Assembly (NCBI GenBank): GCA_035274465.1
Contig: DATEOF010000467.1
Coordinates: 20,852 to 84,851 of the forward strand
Length of the DNA stretch: 64,000 nucleotides
From: JADGRF01 sp035274465
GTDB lineage: Bacteria > Myxococcota_A > Polyangia > Polyangiales > JAFGIB01
Direction of reading: 5' to 3'
The stretch's first letter is position 1. Every line of letters starts with the position of its first letter. The position numbers and the translations under genes are program-made. Shown here one piece after another: positions 1 through 10,421 of this stretch. The notes under the pieces are model-generated. The model saw nothing but the letters and a program-made list of their open reading frames with translations. It was not told the origin of the DNA and searched no databases.

Positions 1-148
1 TCTTGCCCGAACCGGTCGGTGCCGCGATCAACGTGTGCCGCTCGGCCGCGATCTCGGGCCAACCCTGCAGCTGAGCAGGCGTTGGCCCGTGCGGGAACTT
101 CCGCTCGAACCACGTCCGCACCGGCAGCGAGAACAGTTCCAGGGACAT
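1..148 (-). CDS. DEAD/DEAH-box helicase (Lhr-like), N-terminal fragment cut by window edge
   Basis: The reverse strand from 148 reads MSLELFSLPVRTWFE, then PTPAQLQGWPEIA, then APTGSGK, where it runs off the window. That is a Q-motif-like segment followed by Walker A of a superfamily 2 helicase, and the spacing and wording are typical of Lhr-family ATP-dependent helicases involved in nucleic acid repair or remodelling. Only 49 codons are present, so the family call rests on the N terminus alone. The gene follows glpV on the same strand with a 72-base gap and could be read through from the transporter operon or have its own promoter; I see no clear terminator between them. Confidence 0.75.
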   Translation of the reverse strand, partial: MSLELFSLPVRTWFERKFPHGPTPAQLQGWPEIAAERHTLIAAPTGSGK

Positions 149-220
149 AGGGCCGCACGATATCCCGGCGGCGCACCACGCGCCATATGTTCAGCTATCG
201 ATGCGGACAGTGGCTGACCG

Positions 221-2002
<1,782 letters not shown>

Positions 2003-2024
2003 GTAACCCCCAATCTATGCTCGG

Positions 2025-2297
2025 TTAACCCCAACGTCCCACAACCAACATCACCGGTATCCAAATCAACATCGCCCACCACTGCGGCGCGGTGGTCACG
2101 CCTGCCCAGGCCAGGTTCAAGTAGGCACTGAAGAGCAGACCGACGAACAAACGATCGCCTCGCGTGGTCGGCATCGGCAAGAGCCCGCGGCGCGGCAGCG
2201 AAGGCGATACGACTCCCCAGACCGTGTACACGGCGAGCGTGAGTGCGATGCCCACGAAAAACAGTGCAGTCGGCAGTGTCCATGCCATCCATTCCAT
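2025..2297 (-). CDS. glpU: Small DUF2160 membrane protein (GlpU-like)
   Basis: A 90-residue protein made almost entirely of three hydrophobic segments (about residues 6-28, 45-65 and 72-86) with short polar turns, including PRRGLLPMPTTRGDR. This is the DUF2160 family, which in rhizobia is GlpU of the glycerol ABC transporter operon. It sits 17 bases after glpQ and 22 bases before glpV, so it is clearly co-transcribed. Its biochemical role is not established; the constant linkage suggests an accessory subunit of the membrane complex. Confidence 0.8.
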   Translation of the reverse strand: MEWMAWTLPTALFFVGIALTLAVYTVWGVVSPSLPRRGLLPMPTTRGDRLFVGLLFSAYLNLAWAGVTTAPQWWAMLIWIPVMLVVGRWG

Positions 2298-2314
2298 TCG
2301 GGGATCTCACACGG

Positions 2315-3106
<792 letters not shown>

Positions 3107-3107
3107 A

Positions 3108-3961
<854 letters not shown>

Positions 3962-3965
<4 letters not shown>

Positions 3966-5047
3966 GATGCGAGCTCGACCCGGTGGCCAGCGCGGTACAG
4001 ATGCGTCTGGTGTGCCGGAAAAGCCAGCCAGTACTCGGCGCCCTGCTCGGGCAGCTCGTCGGCAGGCGTCTTGATGTTCACCGTCAGCTCACCGAGCTGA
4101 GCCGAGATGATGTTGAAGCCGCCGAGCTGAGCGATCTGTCGGATGCGTACGCGCAGGCGCGTCGGAGAGGGTTCGGCCTCCAGCCGCAAGAACTCGGGTC
4201 GAACGCCGATCTCGAATTCGCCCGACAGCGCAGCCCACGTCGCCGGGGCCGCCATGCGTTGTCCGGCGACGCTCACCTGCTGGGACTCGAGCGTGCACGG
4301 CATCAGGTTCATGCCCGGGCTGCCGATGAAATGTCCGACGAAGGTGTGCTCGGGTTGCTCGAACAGCGCCTGTGGCGTGCCGCGTTGCAGCACGTGCCCA
4401 TCGCGCATCACCACGACTTGTTCAGCCAAGGTCAGGGCCTCGAGCTGATCGTGAGTCACGTAGACCAGTGTCACGCGCAGCTCGGTATGGATCTCCATCA
4501 GCTTGCGGCGCAGGAGCCAGCGCAGATGCGGATCGATCACCGTGAGCGGCTCATCGAGCAGGATCGCCGCGACGTCCTTGCGGACCAGGCCGCGGCCCAG
4601 TGAGATGCGCTGTTTGAGATCGCCGGGCAAGCCACTGGCCGTGCGGGACAGCTCCCCGCTCAGCTCGAGCAGCTCGGCGATGCGCTCGACGCGGGTGCGC
4701 GCTTCGGCTGCGCTCGCGCCGCGGTTGCGCAGCGGGAACGCCAGGTTGTCGAACACGGTCATGGTGTCGTAGATGACCGGGAACTGAAAGACCTGGGCCA
4801 CGTTGCGCTGCCCGGGCGGCAACTGCGTCACGTCGCGGCCATCCATCCAGACCGTGCCCTGACTGGGTTTCAACAGACCTGACATGATGCCGAGCACTGT
4901 CGTCTTGCCACAGCCGGACGGCCCAAGCAGCGCGTAGGCCCCGCCGTCTTCCCAGATCAAGTCGAGCTGCTTGACCGCGAAATCTCGCTCAGACTTGGCG
5001 TGCGCGCCGTAGCTATGCGCGACAGCGCGCAACTCAATCCGGGCCAT
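3962..5047 (-). CDS. glpT: Glycerol ABC transporter ATPase (GlpT-like)
   Basis: A 361-residue ATP-binding subunit starting at MARIELRAVAHSYGAH; a longer upstream frame exists, but this ATG overlaps the glpS stop by 14 bases and aligns with the family start. Walker A is GPSGCGKTT and Walker B is AAILLDEP. The signature position reads LPGDLKQRISLGRGL, so the usual LSGGQ is missing; a degenerate signature is common in this one of the two glycerol-transporter ATPases. A C-terminal regulatory (MalK/TOBE-like) domain occupies roughly residues 240-361. It would form a heterodimer with GlpS and power import through GlpP/GlpQ. Confidence 0.85.
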
Positions 5048-6116
5048 GGTGACTCGCTGAATCGAAGATAAGTAGTCGCTCGGGCGAGATGAAGAGCTCG
5101 ACCGCTGCGCCAAGTGCGTGTCGTTGCACGCCATGCAGCTGACATGTCCACTGCAGCTCGCCGCTCTTGGCGCGCAGTAAGGTCTCCGAACCGTGGATCT
5201 CTTCCAGCGTGACCACGGCGGACACACGGATGTCGTGCTCGCTGCGCTGCGCCACCCGCACGTCGTGCGCGCGCACGCCCACGCGATGCGGACCGGGCGC
5301 AAGCCGCGACAGCGGCCCGCGTGGCTCGAACTGCAGCTCGGGATGACGCGGCGCGTGTGCGCGGGCGCCCGCGAGCTCCAATTCGAACACGTTCAGCTCG
5401 GGGTCGCTGTACACCTGAGCCACCAGCTCCGTTTGCGGTGCAGCGTACACTTCGCGCGCCGGGCCGACCTGCAACAGCTTGCCCTCGTGCAGCACCGCCG
5501 TGGTCCCACCGAGCCAGAGCGCCTCGTTGGGCTCCGAGGTCGCGTACACCACGCTGGTGTCGCCGTCGGCAAACAATCCCCGCAGCTCGCCTCGCAATTC
5601 CTCGCGCAACTTGTAGTCCAGGTTGGCGAGTGGCTCGTCGAGCAACATCAGCTTGGCCGACTTGGCCAACGCACGTGCGATCGCGCAGCGCTGCTGCTGC
5701 CCGCCGCTCAGCTCGGCAGGCAGGCGATCGAGCAGATCTTCGATGCGCAGGCGGGCCGCGGTATCGCGCACGCGCCGGTCGATCTCGGCGCGTGTGTGGC
5801 GCTTTTGAATCCGCAGCGGCGACGCGATGTTGTCGTACACACGTAGGGACGGATAGTTGACGAACTGTTGATACACCATGGCCACGTCACGCGTGCGCAC
5901 CGACTGGTGTGTCACATCGCGGCCGTTCCACAGCACTTGACCGCCATCCGGACGCTCCAGCCCTGCCATCGAGCGCAGCAGCGTGGTCTTGCCGGAGCGC
6001 ACGTGACCGAGCAGCACGGTGAAGCTGCCCGGGGCGCAGTGCAGGTCGACGTCTTCGAGATAACGCTCCCTGCCGACGAACTTACGAATACCCCGAAGCT
6101 CGAGTCCTGTACTCAT
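5034..6116 (-). CDS. glpS: Glycerol ABC transporter ATPase (GlpS-like)
   Basis: A 360-residue ATP-binding subunit, first gene of the operon. Walker A is GHVRSGKTT, the signature LSGGQQQRCAIARAL is intact, and Walker B is KLMLLDEP followed by LANLD. The C-terminal third is a MalK-like regulatory/TOBE domain. With GlpT it makes an asymmetric ATPase pair in which only this subunit carries a canonical signature. The start at 6116 lies 70 bases from the stop of the upstream lipoprotein gene, and a promoter-like sequence is present in that gap. Confidence 0.87.
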   Translation of the reverse strand: MSTGLELRGIRKFVGRERYLEDVDLHCAPGSFTVLLGHVRSGKTTLLRSMAGLERPDGGQVLWNGRDVTHQSVRTRDVAMVYQQFVNYPSLRVYDNIASPLRIQKRHTRAEIDRRVRDTAARLRIEDLLDRLPAELSGGQQQRCAIARALAKSAKLMLLDEPLANLDYKLREELRGELRGLFADGDTSVVYATSEPNEALWLGGTTAVLHEGKLLQVGPAREVYAAPQTELVAQVYSDPELNVFELELAGARAHAPRHPELQFEPRGPLSRLAPGPHRVGVRAHDVRVAQRSEHDIRVSAVVTLEEIHGSETLLRAKSGELQWTCQLHGVQRHALGAAVELFISPERLLIFDSASHHGPD

Positions 6117-6147
6117 GGTGCCGGTCGACCAGCGGTAGACGCGGCGT

Positions 6148-6178
6148 AGGTTAGGCCCGTGCAGGCCAGCGGTGTCAA
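6148..6178 (-). promoter_or_regulatory. Putative sigma70-type promoter of the glp operon
   Basis: Read on the minus strand, TTGACA (6178-6173) is followed after 19 bases by TAACCT (6153-6148), about 32 bases before the glpS start. The -35 is a perfect match and the spacer is slightly long. The same GCTTGACACCGC core occurs before the MerR-family gene at 22.1 kb, which suggests both are primary-sigma promoters. Confidence 0.4.
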
Positions 6179-6186
6179 GCCCGAGG

Positions 6187-7287
6187 TTACTGGTCCATCA
6201 TCTTACGCATCGTGGTCCAGGTCGCGGTGTCCTTGCACACACTGCACTCGCCATAAAACATCGGGCGCAGCGCCGTGTCGTTCATCAGTTGCACGCGGAA
6301 CCACGCGGTGGTGATCACGTGGAACGGGTTGGGATTACCCCCGGCCGAGAAGATCCAGTTGGTGTGATCGGCGGACTTGAGCTCGGCGTACATCACCGGT
6401 TGATCCGAGATGTTCATGAACGACCGCATGTTGCCGCTGCACGGTACGGTCGTGTCCATTCCGCCACACAGGCCGAGTACGGGCCCGTGCAGGCCGCGGC
6501 TGGCGCCCAGGGTTTCAATCGGCGCGATCGTCTTGATGCGCGGGTCGGTGCCGGCGCTGCTGGCCGCGAAGGCGCCTTGCGAGTGGCCGGTGGCACCGAT
6601 GCGATCGCGGTCGACGTGCTGGTACAGCGCGGTGCCCTCGGTCATGTCTTGCGCGAGCACCCAGGTGACGCCATCGAGCATCGGCGGTGGATTGCCCTGC
6701 GCGACGTTCATGCTGTTCGACGCGATCACGATGAAGCCATGTGACGCGTAGAGGTTCAGCAGCCCGCGGTAGGTAGGCGGCGTGGTGCCGGTGCCGTTGC
6801 CCCAGGTGATCACCGGATGACGCTGGGTGAGATCCTTGGGACGAAACATCGTGAACGCCATGTTGGGCCCGACCATGTTCTCGGTGACCGTCGCGAACGG
6901 ACCGGTCTTGGCGGGATCGGCTGCCGGCCAGGTGCCGGGTGGTCCGGGAGGCGGTGGGGGCGTGGTCATCCCGCCGCTGCCAGCTGCGGGTGGCATCCCG
7001 CGGCCGGCCATCGCCATCGCACCTGCGCCACCGGGTGCTGGCGCTGGCGTACCGGCGCCGCCGCTCGGAGCGGCGGGCGAGCCTGCGCGACCGGGGCTGA
7101 TCGGTGTACCTGCCGCTCCGGTGCTGGGGGTCGCGCCGGCCTGTCCCGCGAGGGAGCCCGCCGTCGCGACGTTGCCGCTTCCTGCCACGTTCGTGGGAAG
7201 CGTGCTGCGCGCGCCGTCGTCGACAGAGCTGCAAGCCGCGAGCGAAGCCAGTGCAAACAGGCCAGAATTTCGGAGCAACGTTCCCAT
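6187..7287 (-). CDS. Surface lipoprotein alpha/beta hydrolase (polyester hydrolase/dienelactone hydrolase-like)
   Basis: A 366-residue lipoprotein: signal peptide with lipobox LAAC (Cys19), then a spacer of about 100 residues made of Ala, Gly, Pro and Ser, then an alpha/beta-hydrolase domain from about residue 125. The nucleophile is Ser236 in GHSQG; likely acid and base are Asp278 (GGMDTTVP) and His308 (SADHTN). The fold and motif order resemble secreted cutinase/PET-hydrolase-like and dienelactone-hydrolase enzymes. Four cysteines in the second half (274, 283, 348, 351) may form disulfides. GGAGG lies eight bases before the ATG. The true substrate, an ester or polyester, cannot be told from sequence. 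The gene sits alone between the glp operon and a glycosyltransferase gene. Confidence 0.75.
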   Translation of the reverse strand: MGTLLRNSGLFALASLAACSSVDDGARSTLPTNVAGSGNVATAGSLAGQAGATPSTGAAGTPISPGRAGSPAAPSGGAGTPAPAPGGAGAMAMAGRGMPPAAGSGGMTTPPPPPGPPGTWPAADPAKTGPFATVTENMVGPNMAFTMFRPKDLTQRHPVITWGNGTGTTPPTYRGLLNLYASHGFIVIASNSMNVAQGNPPPMLDGVTWVLAQDMTEGTALYQHVDRDRIGATGHSQGAFAASSAGTDPRIKTIAPIETLGASRGLHGPVLGLCGGMDTTVPCSGNMRSFMNISDQPVMYAELKSADHTNWIFSAGGNPNPFHVITTAWFRVQLMNDTALRPMFYGECSVCKDTATWTTMRKMMDQ

Positions 7288-7456
7288 GTGTACCTCCAGT
7301 ACCGCGGCTACACACGATCGGCTCTATGCGGGATCCTGATAGCCCTCAAGCCCAGGCTCGGGACCGATCTGGCGCAAACTGCACCTACAAAGGCACAGCG
7401 TGACCTGCATGCGCCAGGCCGACTAAACGACTGCAGCCAAGCCACGGTGTGACCAG

Positions 7457-8164
7457 CTACCAGCCTTCGCGTGTGCGTCGCAGGCGCAGATCGAGCAGAT
7501 CTTTTCCCACGCCCGCGATGCGCTTCCAGCCGGTCGACTTGGAGCTGCCCGCGCGCCGCGGCCGGCACTCGATCACCACGTTGCGCGTGCGGCGGTGTGC
7601 GGCGAGCACGCGGATCGGGAACTCGAAGTTCAAGAAGAACGTGTCGGGTCGCAGCTGCTCGGGCACGAACAGCTCGCGGCGGAACAGGTACGGACCGTCG
7701 CTGCGCATGCGCACGCCGTGCACGCAGAAGATCAGCGCGCGCACGCCGAACGAGAGCAGCTTGCGGTGCAGGCCGTCGTCGCGCGCCGCGTAGGTCGACA
7801 TGACCACGTCGACGTCGCCGCCGCTGGCAGCTGCACGCAGCGTGGCGATCGCGTGCGGCGCGATCTGCCCGTCCGCGGGCAGGAACGTGACCCAGGGCGC
7901 CTCGCAGGCACGCACCGCGGTCTTGAGCGCGGCGCCGATGCCGCGGTTGGTCTCGTGGCGCAGGAACTTGGCGCGCGCGCTGCTGAGCGCTGCGCGCGCG
8001 GATTCGAGCGTGTCGTCGCGGCTGCCGTCGTCCACGAACACCAGCTCGGCCTCCGGCTCGTTCGCGCGTAACCAGTCGTGCAACTCGCCCAACACCGGCG
8101 CGATGTTCTCGGCCTCGTTGTAGGCGAACACGATCACCGACAGGCTGGGGGCGCCGGTACTCAT
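7457..8164 (-). CDS. Family 2 glycosyltransferase
   Basis: A 235-residue GT2 (DPM1/DpgE-like) enzyme with no membrane helices evident. It begins SLSVIVFAYNEAENI, has the nucleotide-sugar site FVDDGSRDDT at about 42, and the acceptor-loop region FLPADGQI at about 95, all GT-A hallmarks. The start at 8164 is chosen because its ATG overlaps the stop of the upstream acyltransferase gene by four bases; longer in-frame extensions run into that gene. Likely function is transfer of a sugar from a nucleotide or lipid donor during surface polysaccharide or glycolipid assembly. Paired with an acyltransferase, it may belong to a small decoration pathway. Confidence 0.8.
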   Translation of the reverse strand: MSTGAPSLSVIVFAYNEAENIAPVLGELHDWLRANEPEAELVFVDDGSRDDTLESARAALSSARAKFLRHETNRGIGAALKTAVRACEAPWVTFLPADGQIAPHAIATLRAAASGGDVDVVMSTYAARDDGLHRKLLSFGVRALIFCVHGVRMRSDGPYLFRRELFVPEQLRPDTFFLNFEFPIRVLAAHRRTRNVVIECRPRRAGSSKSTGWKRIAGVGKDLLDLRLRRTREGW

Positions 8165-8694
8165 GCCGGGCGCTCGCGCAGCACGCGGGCAGGTGAGCCT
8201 GCCGCGACGCTGTACGCCGGGATGTCGCGCGTCACGACCGCGCCGGCGCCGATCCGCGCGCCGCGTCCGATGCGTACGCCCGGGAGCACGATGCAGCCGA
8301 CGCCGAGGTTCACCTCGTCCTCGATGTACACCGGCGCCATGTCCACGGGCGCGAGCAGCGGCGGCACCGCCCGGCCCAGCTCCTGATGCTCCGAGGTCAG
8401 GATCATCACGCCCGGGCCGATGCCCACATGCGCCCCGATCTCGATGCCGCCCGCGCTGTGGAAGAAGCACATCTGGCCGATCCAGGTTTCATCGCCGATC
8501 CGCAGCTGGTTCTTGTAGTAGCCCTTGAGGATCGTGCGATGGCCGACGTAGACGTTCCTGCCCAGGAACACGTTCTCCGGGTGGAACACCATCACGCCGG
8601 CCTCGAGCACGCAGGCCGCGCCCAGCGCGCCGAGCTGCTCGGGCGTGAACTCGCCGCTGCCGTGGCTGCGATTACGCATCGCACGAGCATACAT
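8161..8694 (-). CDS. Hexapeptide-repeat acyltransferase (LbetaH family)
   Basis: A protein of about 177 residues built from left-handed beta-helix hexad repeats (for example VYVGHRTILKGYY, IGDETWIGQMCFF, IEIGAHVGIGPGVMI, VNLGVGCIVLPGVRI, GARIGAGAVVTRDI). The motif TSEHQ supplies the likely catalytic His, as in maltose- and WbbJ-type O-acetyltransferases. C-terminal PAYSVAAGSPARVL is the family ending. Two starts are possible, 8694 (MYARAMRNR) or 8679 (MRNRSHG); the frame extends further upstream but enters the inverted repeat. It overlaps the following GT2 gene by ATGA. Likely role: acetylation of a sugar in surface glycan synthesis. Confidence 0.8.
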   Translation of the reverse strand: MYARAMRNRSHGSGEFTPEQLGALGAACVLEAGVMVFHPENVFLGRNVYVGHRTILKGYYKNQLRIGDETWIGQMCFFHSAGGIEIGAHVGIGPGVMILTSEHQELGRAVPPLLAPVDMAPVYIEDEVNLGVGCIVLPGVRIGRGARIGAGAVVTRDIPAYSVAAGSPARVLRERPA

Positions 8695-8712
8695 CGAGAC
8701 GGCGCTCGATCG

Positions 8713-8874
8713 CGTACGACATGGCCGCCTCCTTCGCGGCGCCTCGCTTGTTCCCGGTTTCCACAGCGCCCGCGCGCTCCTCGAAAGGGGGGCTACCATT
8801 CCTTCGTCGCCCGCGTGCCCTGTGAAAACCGGGCCCTGCGCGATCCGCCACGAAGGAGGCGACCATGTCGTACG
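8713..8874. repeat. Long imperfect inverted repeat (arms about 64 bp, loop 34 bp)
   Basis: The left arm (8713-8776) and the reverse complement of the right arm (8811-8874) match over about 64 bases with roughly 80 percent identity by eye. The outer 20 or so bases differ at one position (CGTACGACATGGCCGCCTCC versus CGTACGACATGGTCGCCTCC). A second conserved block is CCCGGTTTCCACAG versus CCCGGTTTTCACAG. The element lies between the acyltransferase gene and the end of the VWA lipoprotein gene. It could be a MITE-like repeat, a folded RNA or a terminator. Both strands read a short peptide beginning M-[AV]-A-S-F from the arm. Confidence 0.7.
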
Positions 8875-8882
8875 AAATGCAT

Positions 8883-8930
8883 GTTGGCGGCGCCGCTCGG
8901 CTCGGGGGATCTGCGAGCGGCGCCGCCAAC
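8883..8930. terminator. Perfect 17-bp hairpin, likely terminator of the VWA gene
   Basis: GTTGGCGGCGCCGCTCG at 8883-8899 is exactly complementary to 8914-8930, with a 14-base loop. It lies 64 bases beyond the stop of the minus-strand VWA gene. There is no T-run, only a short TTT on the minus-strand side, so it may act as a transcript-stabilising stem rather than a classical intrinsic terminator. Confidence 0.6.
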
Positions 8931-8993
8931 GGCGGCGATGTAGGCTGACTTGCTCGAGCACACGTCCCGAGCAGGCAGGAACGGGGTTACGGT

Positions 8994-10160
8994 TCAGTCG
9001 GGCCGGAACACCTCGCACGGGAACATCGCATAAACAGATGAGGCGCTACTCAGGAAGTCGCTGCACGCCTTGCCGGTCAGCTGGATGGTATCGGCATCGA
9101 TCAGGCGCCAGCCGTTGTCCGAGTTGCACGTCAAGTCCTTGTCGTTGAGCATGACCTTGCCGCTGCAGGCTGCGCCTTCGTCGACCATGCCCTTGAGGTC
9201 GATCTGACAGCTCGCGCCGTTGACGATCTTTTGAAACGTCGCGATCAGATCGTTCTGCGTGGCGGGAACGAACGGCTTGGTCTTTGTCGCAGTGGCCGCG
9301 GCCACCTGCTCGAGGTGACTCTGCAGCCGTTGGTCGCCACCGGCCATGCTGATCACGTACATGTTCATGCCGTTCTCGGTGCCGCGCTTCGTGATGTCGA
9401 TGACGTTCTTCTCGACCTGCGCGTCGCTGCCACCCGAGAGATCGCCGCAGCCGATGTTGGGCTGGCCGTCGGTGGCGAGCACCACGTAGATCGGTCCAGC
9501 TTCGCGATCCGGGTTGGCCTGGTTCGCGACGGGCAACTCCTTGACCACGTAGTCGAGCGCGCGGTCGGTCGGCGTGCCGCTGGCCACGGGATCCGCCGGG
9601 TACTTCGCCGAGATCGCGGCGTGGTTGTTGAGCGCGGGGTCGACCGTGATCAGCTGCACGCACTGCGCGGGGTCGGGGCCGCTGCCGGCGTAGATCACCA
9701 GGCCGAACTTTGCGACGTCCTGCAGCGTCTCCACGATGCCGCCAGGATCCATCAAGGTCGAGCGCAGCGTCTGCCAGCGGTTTCTGCCGTTGGCGAAGGC
9801 ATTGGTCATGCTGCTGCTGCCGTCGACCACCAGCCAGATGGTCGGGGTGACCGGCGCGGTATCTGCCAGGCCCTTCGCGCACGTGGCGCTCGGCAAGCCT
9901 GCCGCTCCCGGCTGCGAACCTTTACCGCCCGAGCCGCCCTTGCCGCCGTTCTTACCCCCCTGGCCGGACGGGGTACCCACGCCCGAGGCCCCGAACAGGC
10001 CTCCCTTGCCGGCGAAGCCCTTGGGGGTCGGGTAGTCATTGGTGTCGTCCCCGGCGCAGCCCGTCGAAAGCCAGCCGACCGCGCCGACCACGACGAGCGC
10101 AAGCCAGGGCTGCGCGGTCCAACGCCTGCCAGAGCGCCGCAACTGGTTATGCTGCTTCAT
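8994..10160 (-). CDS. VWA-domain lipoprotein with Gly-rich spacer
   Basis: A 388-residue lipoprotein starting MKQHNQLRRSGRRW; a longer upstream frame is unlikely because this start gives a proper signal peptide ending in STGC (Cys35). A Gly/Lys/Ser spacer to about residue 90 carries it away from the membrane. The von Willebrand A domain begins near residue 107 with the MIDAS motif Asp113-x-Ser-x-Ser (DGSSS); VVLATDGQPNIGC carries the later metal-site Asp. The C-terminal 70 residues contain paired cysteines (SCQIDLKGMVDEGAAC, LTCNSDNGW, GKACSDF). VWA lipoproteins of this kind are frequent in myxobacteria; the metal-dependent fold suggests protein or surface binding, but no partner is visible here. 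Confidence 0.8.
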   Translation of the reverse strand: MKQHNQLRRSGRRWTAQPWLALVVVGAVGWLSTGCAGDDTNDYPTPKGFAGKGGLFGASGVGTPSGQGGKNGGKGGSGGKGSQPGAAGLPSATCAKGLADTAPVTPTIWLVVDGSSSMTNAFANGRNRWQTLRSTLMDPGGIVETLQDVAKFGLVIYAGSGPDPAQCVQLITVDPALNNHAAISAKYPADPVASGTPTDRALDYVVKELPVANQANPDREAGPIYVVLATDGQPNIGCGDLSGGSDAQVEKNVIDITKRGTENGMNMYVISMAGGDQRLQSHLEQVAAATATKTKPFVPATQNDLIATFQKIVNGASCQIDLKGMVDEGAACSGKVMLNDKDLTCNSDNGWRLIDADTIQLTGKACSDFLSSASSVYAMFPCEVFRPD

Positions 10161-10379
10161 GTGTGTATCCACCGCGCCCCGAGGCGCGTGCGTGTGAAAT
10201 TTAGTTCCAAAGCGCGTCGCGATCGGCTCAGAAAACCCTGCGCATGCGAGATCTTGAGCCGTGGCTCGCGCGGCCAGGGCGTGGGGCCCAGGCGGAGCCG
10301 CCGCGCAGCGCCGGCGACCGATTGTCATCGGAAGGGTCGCGCCGCTCAGGCGCGAGGCTTCCGGCCTGGTGCAGCCCAG

Positions 10380-10407
10380 AGCGGCGGCTCACGTCTTGGC
10401 CGCCGCT
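10380..10407. terminator. 9-bp GC hairpin after the export operon
   Basis: AGCGGCGGC (10380-10388) pairs perfectly with GCCGCCGCT (10399-10407) across a 10-base loop, 15 bases past the stop of the minus-strand barrel gene. The position is right for an operon end; no T-run follows. The rest of the 260-base gap to the VWA gene shows only GC-rich sequence with no recognisable gene. Confidence 0.45.
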
Positions 10408-10421
10408 GGGAGCGACGCCTG

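Noticed and set aside
7471..7803. Arg/Ala/Ser-rich frames opposite the GT2 glycosyltransferase
   Set aside because: Composition is that of antisense GC-rich sequence and the sense strand has clear GT2 motifs.
8672..8929. An 85-codon minus-strand frame running through the long inverted repeat
   Set aside because: Much of its sequence is set by the inverted repeat itself and by the neighbouring hairpin; it has no RBS or recognised domain, so I list the repeat instead.
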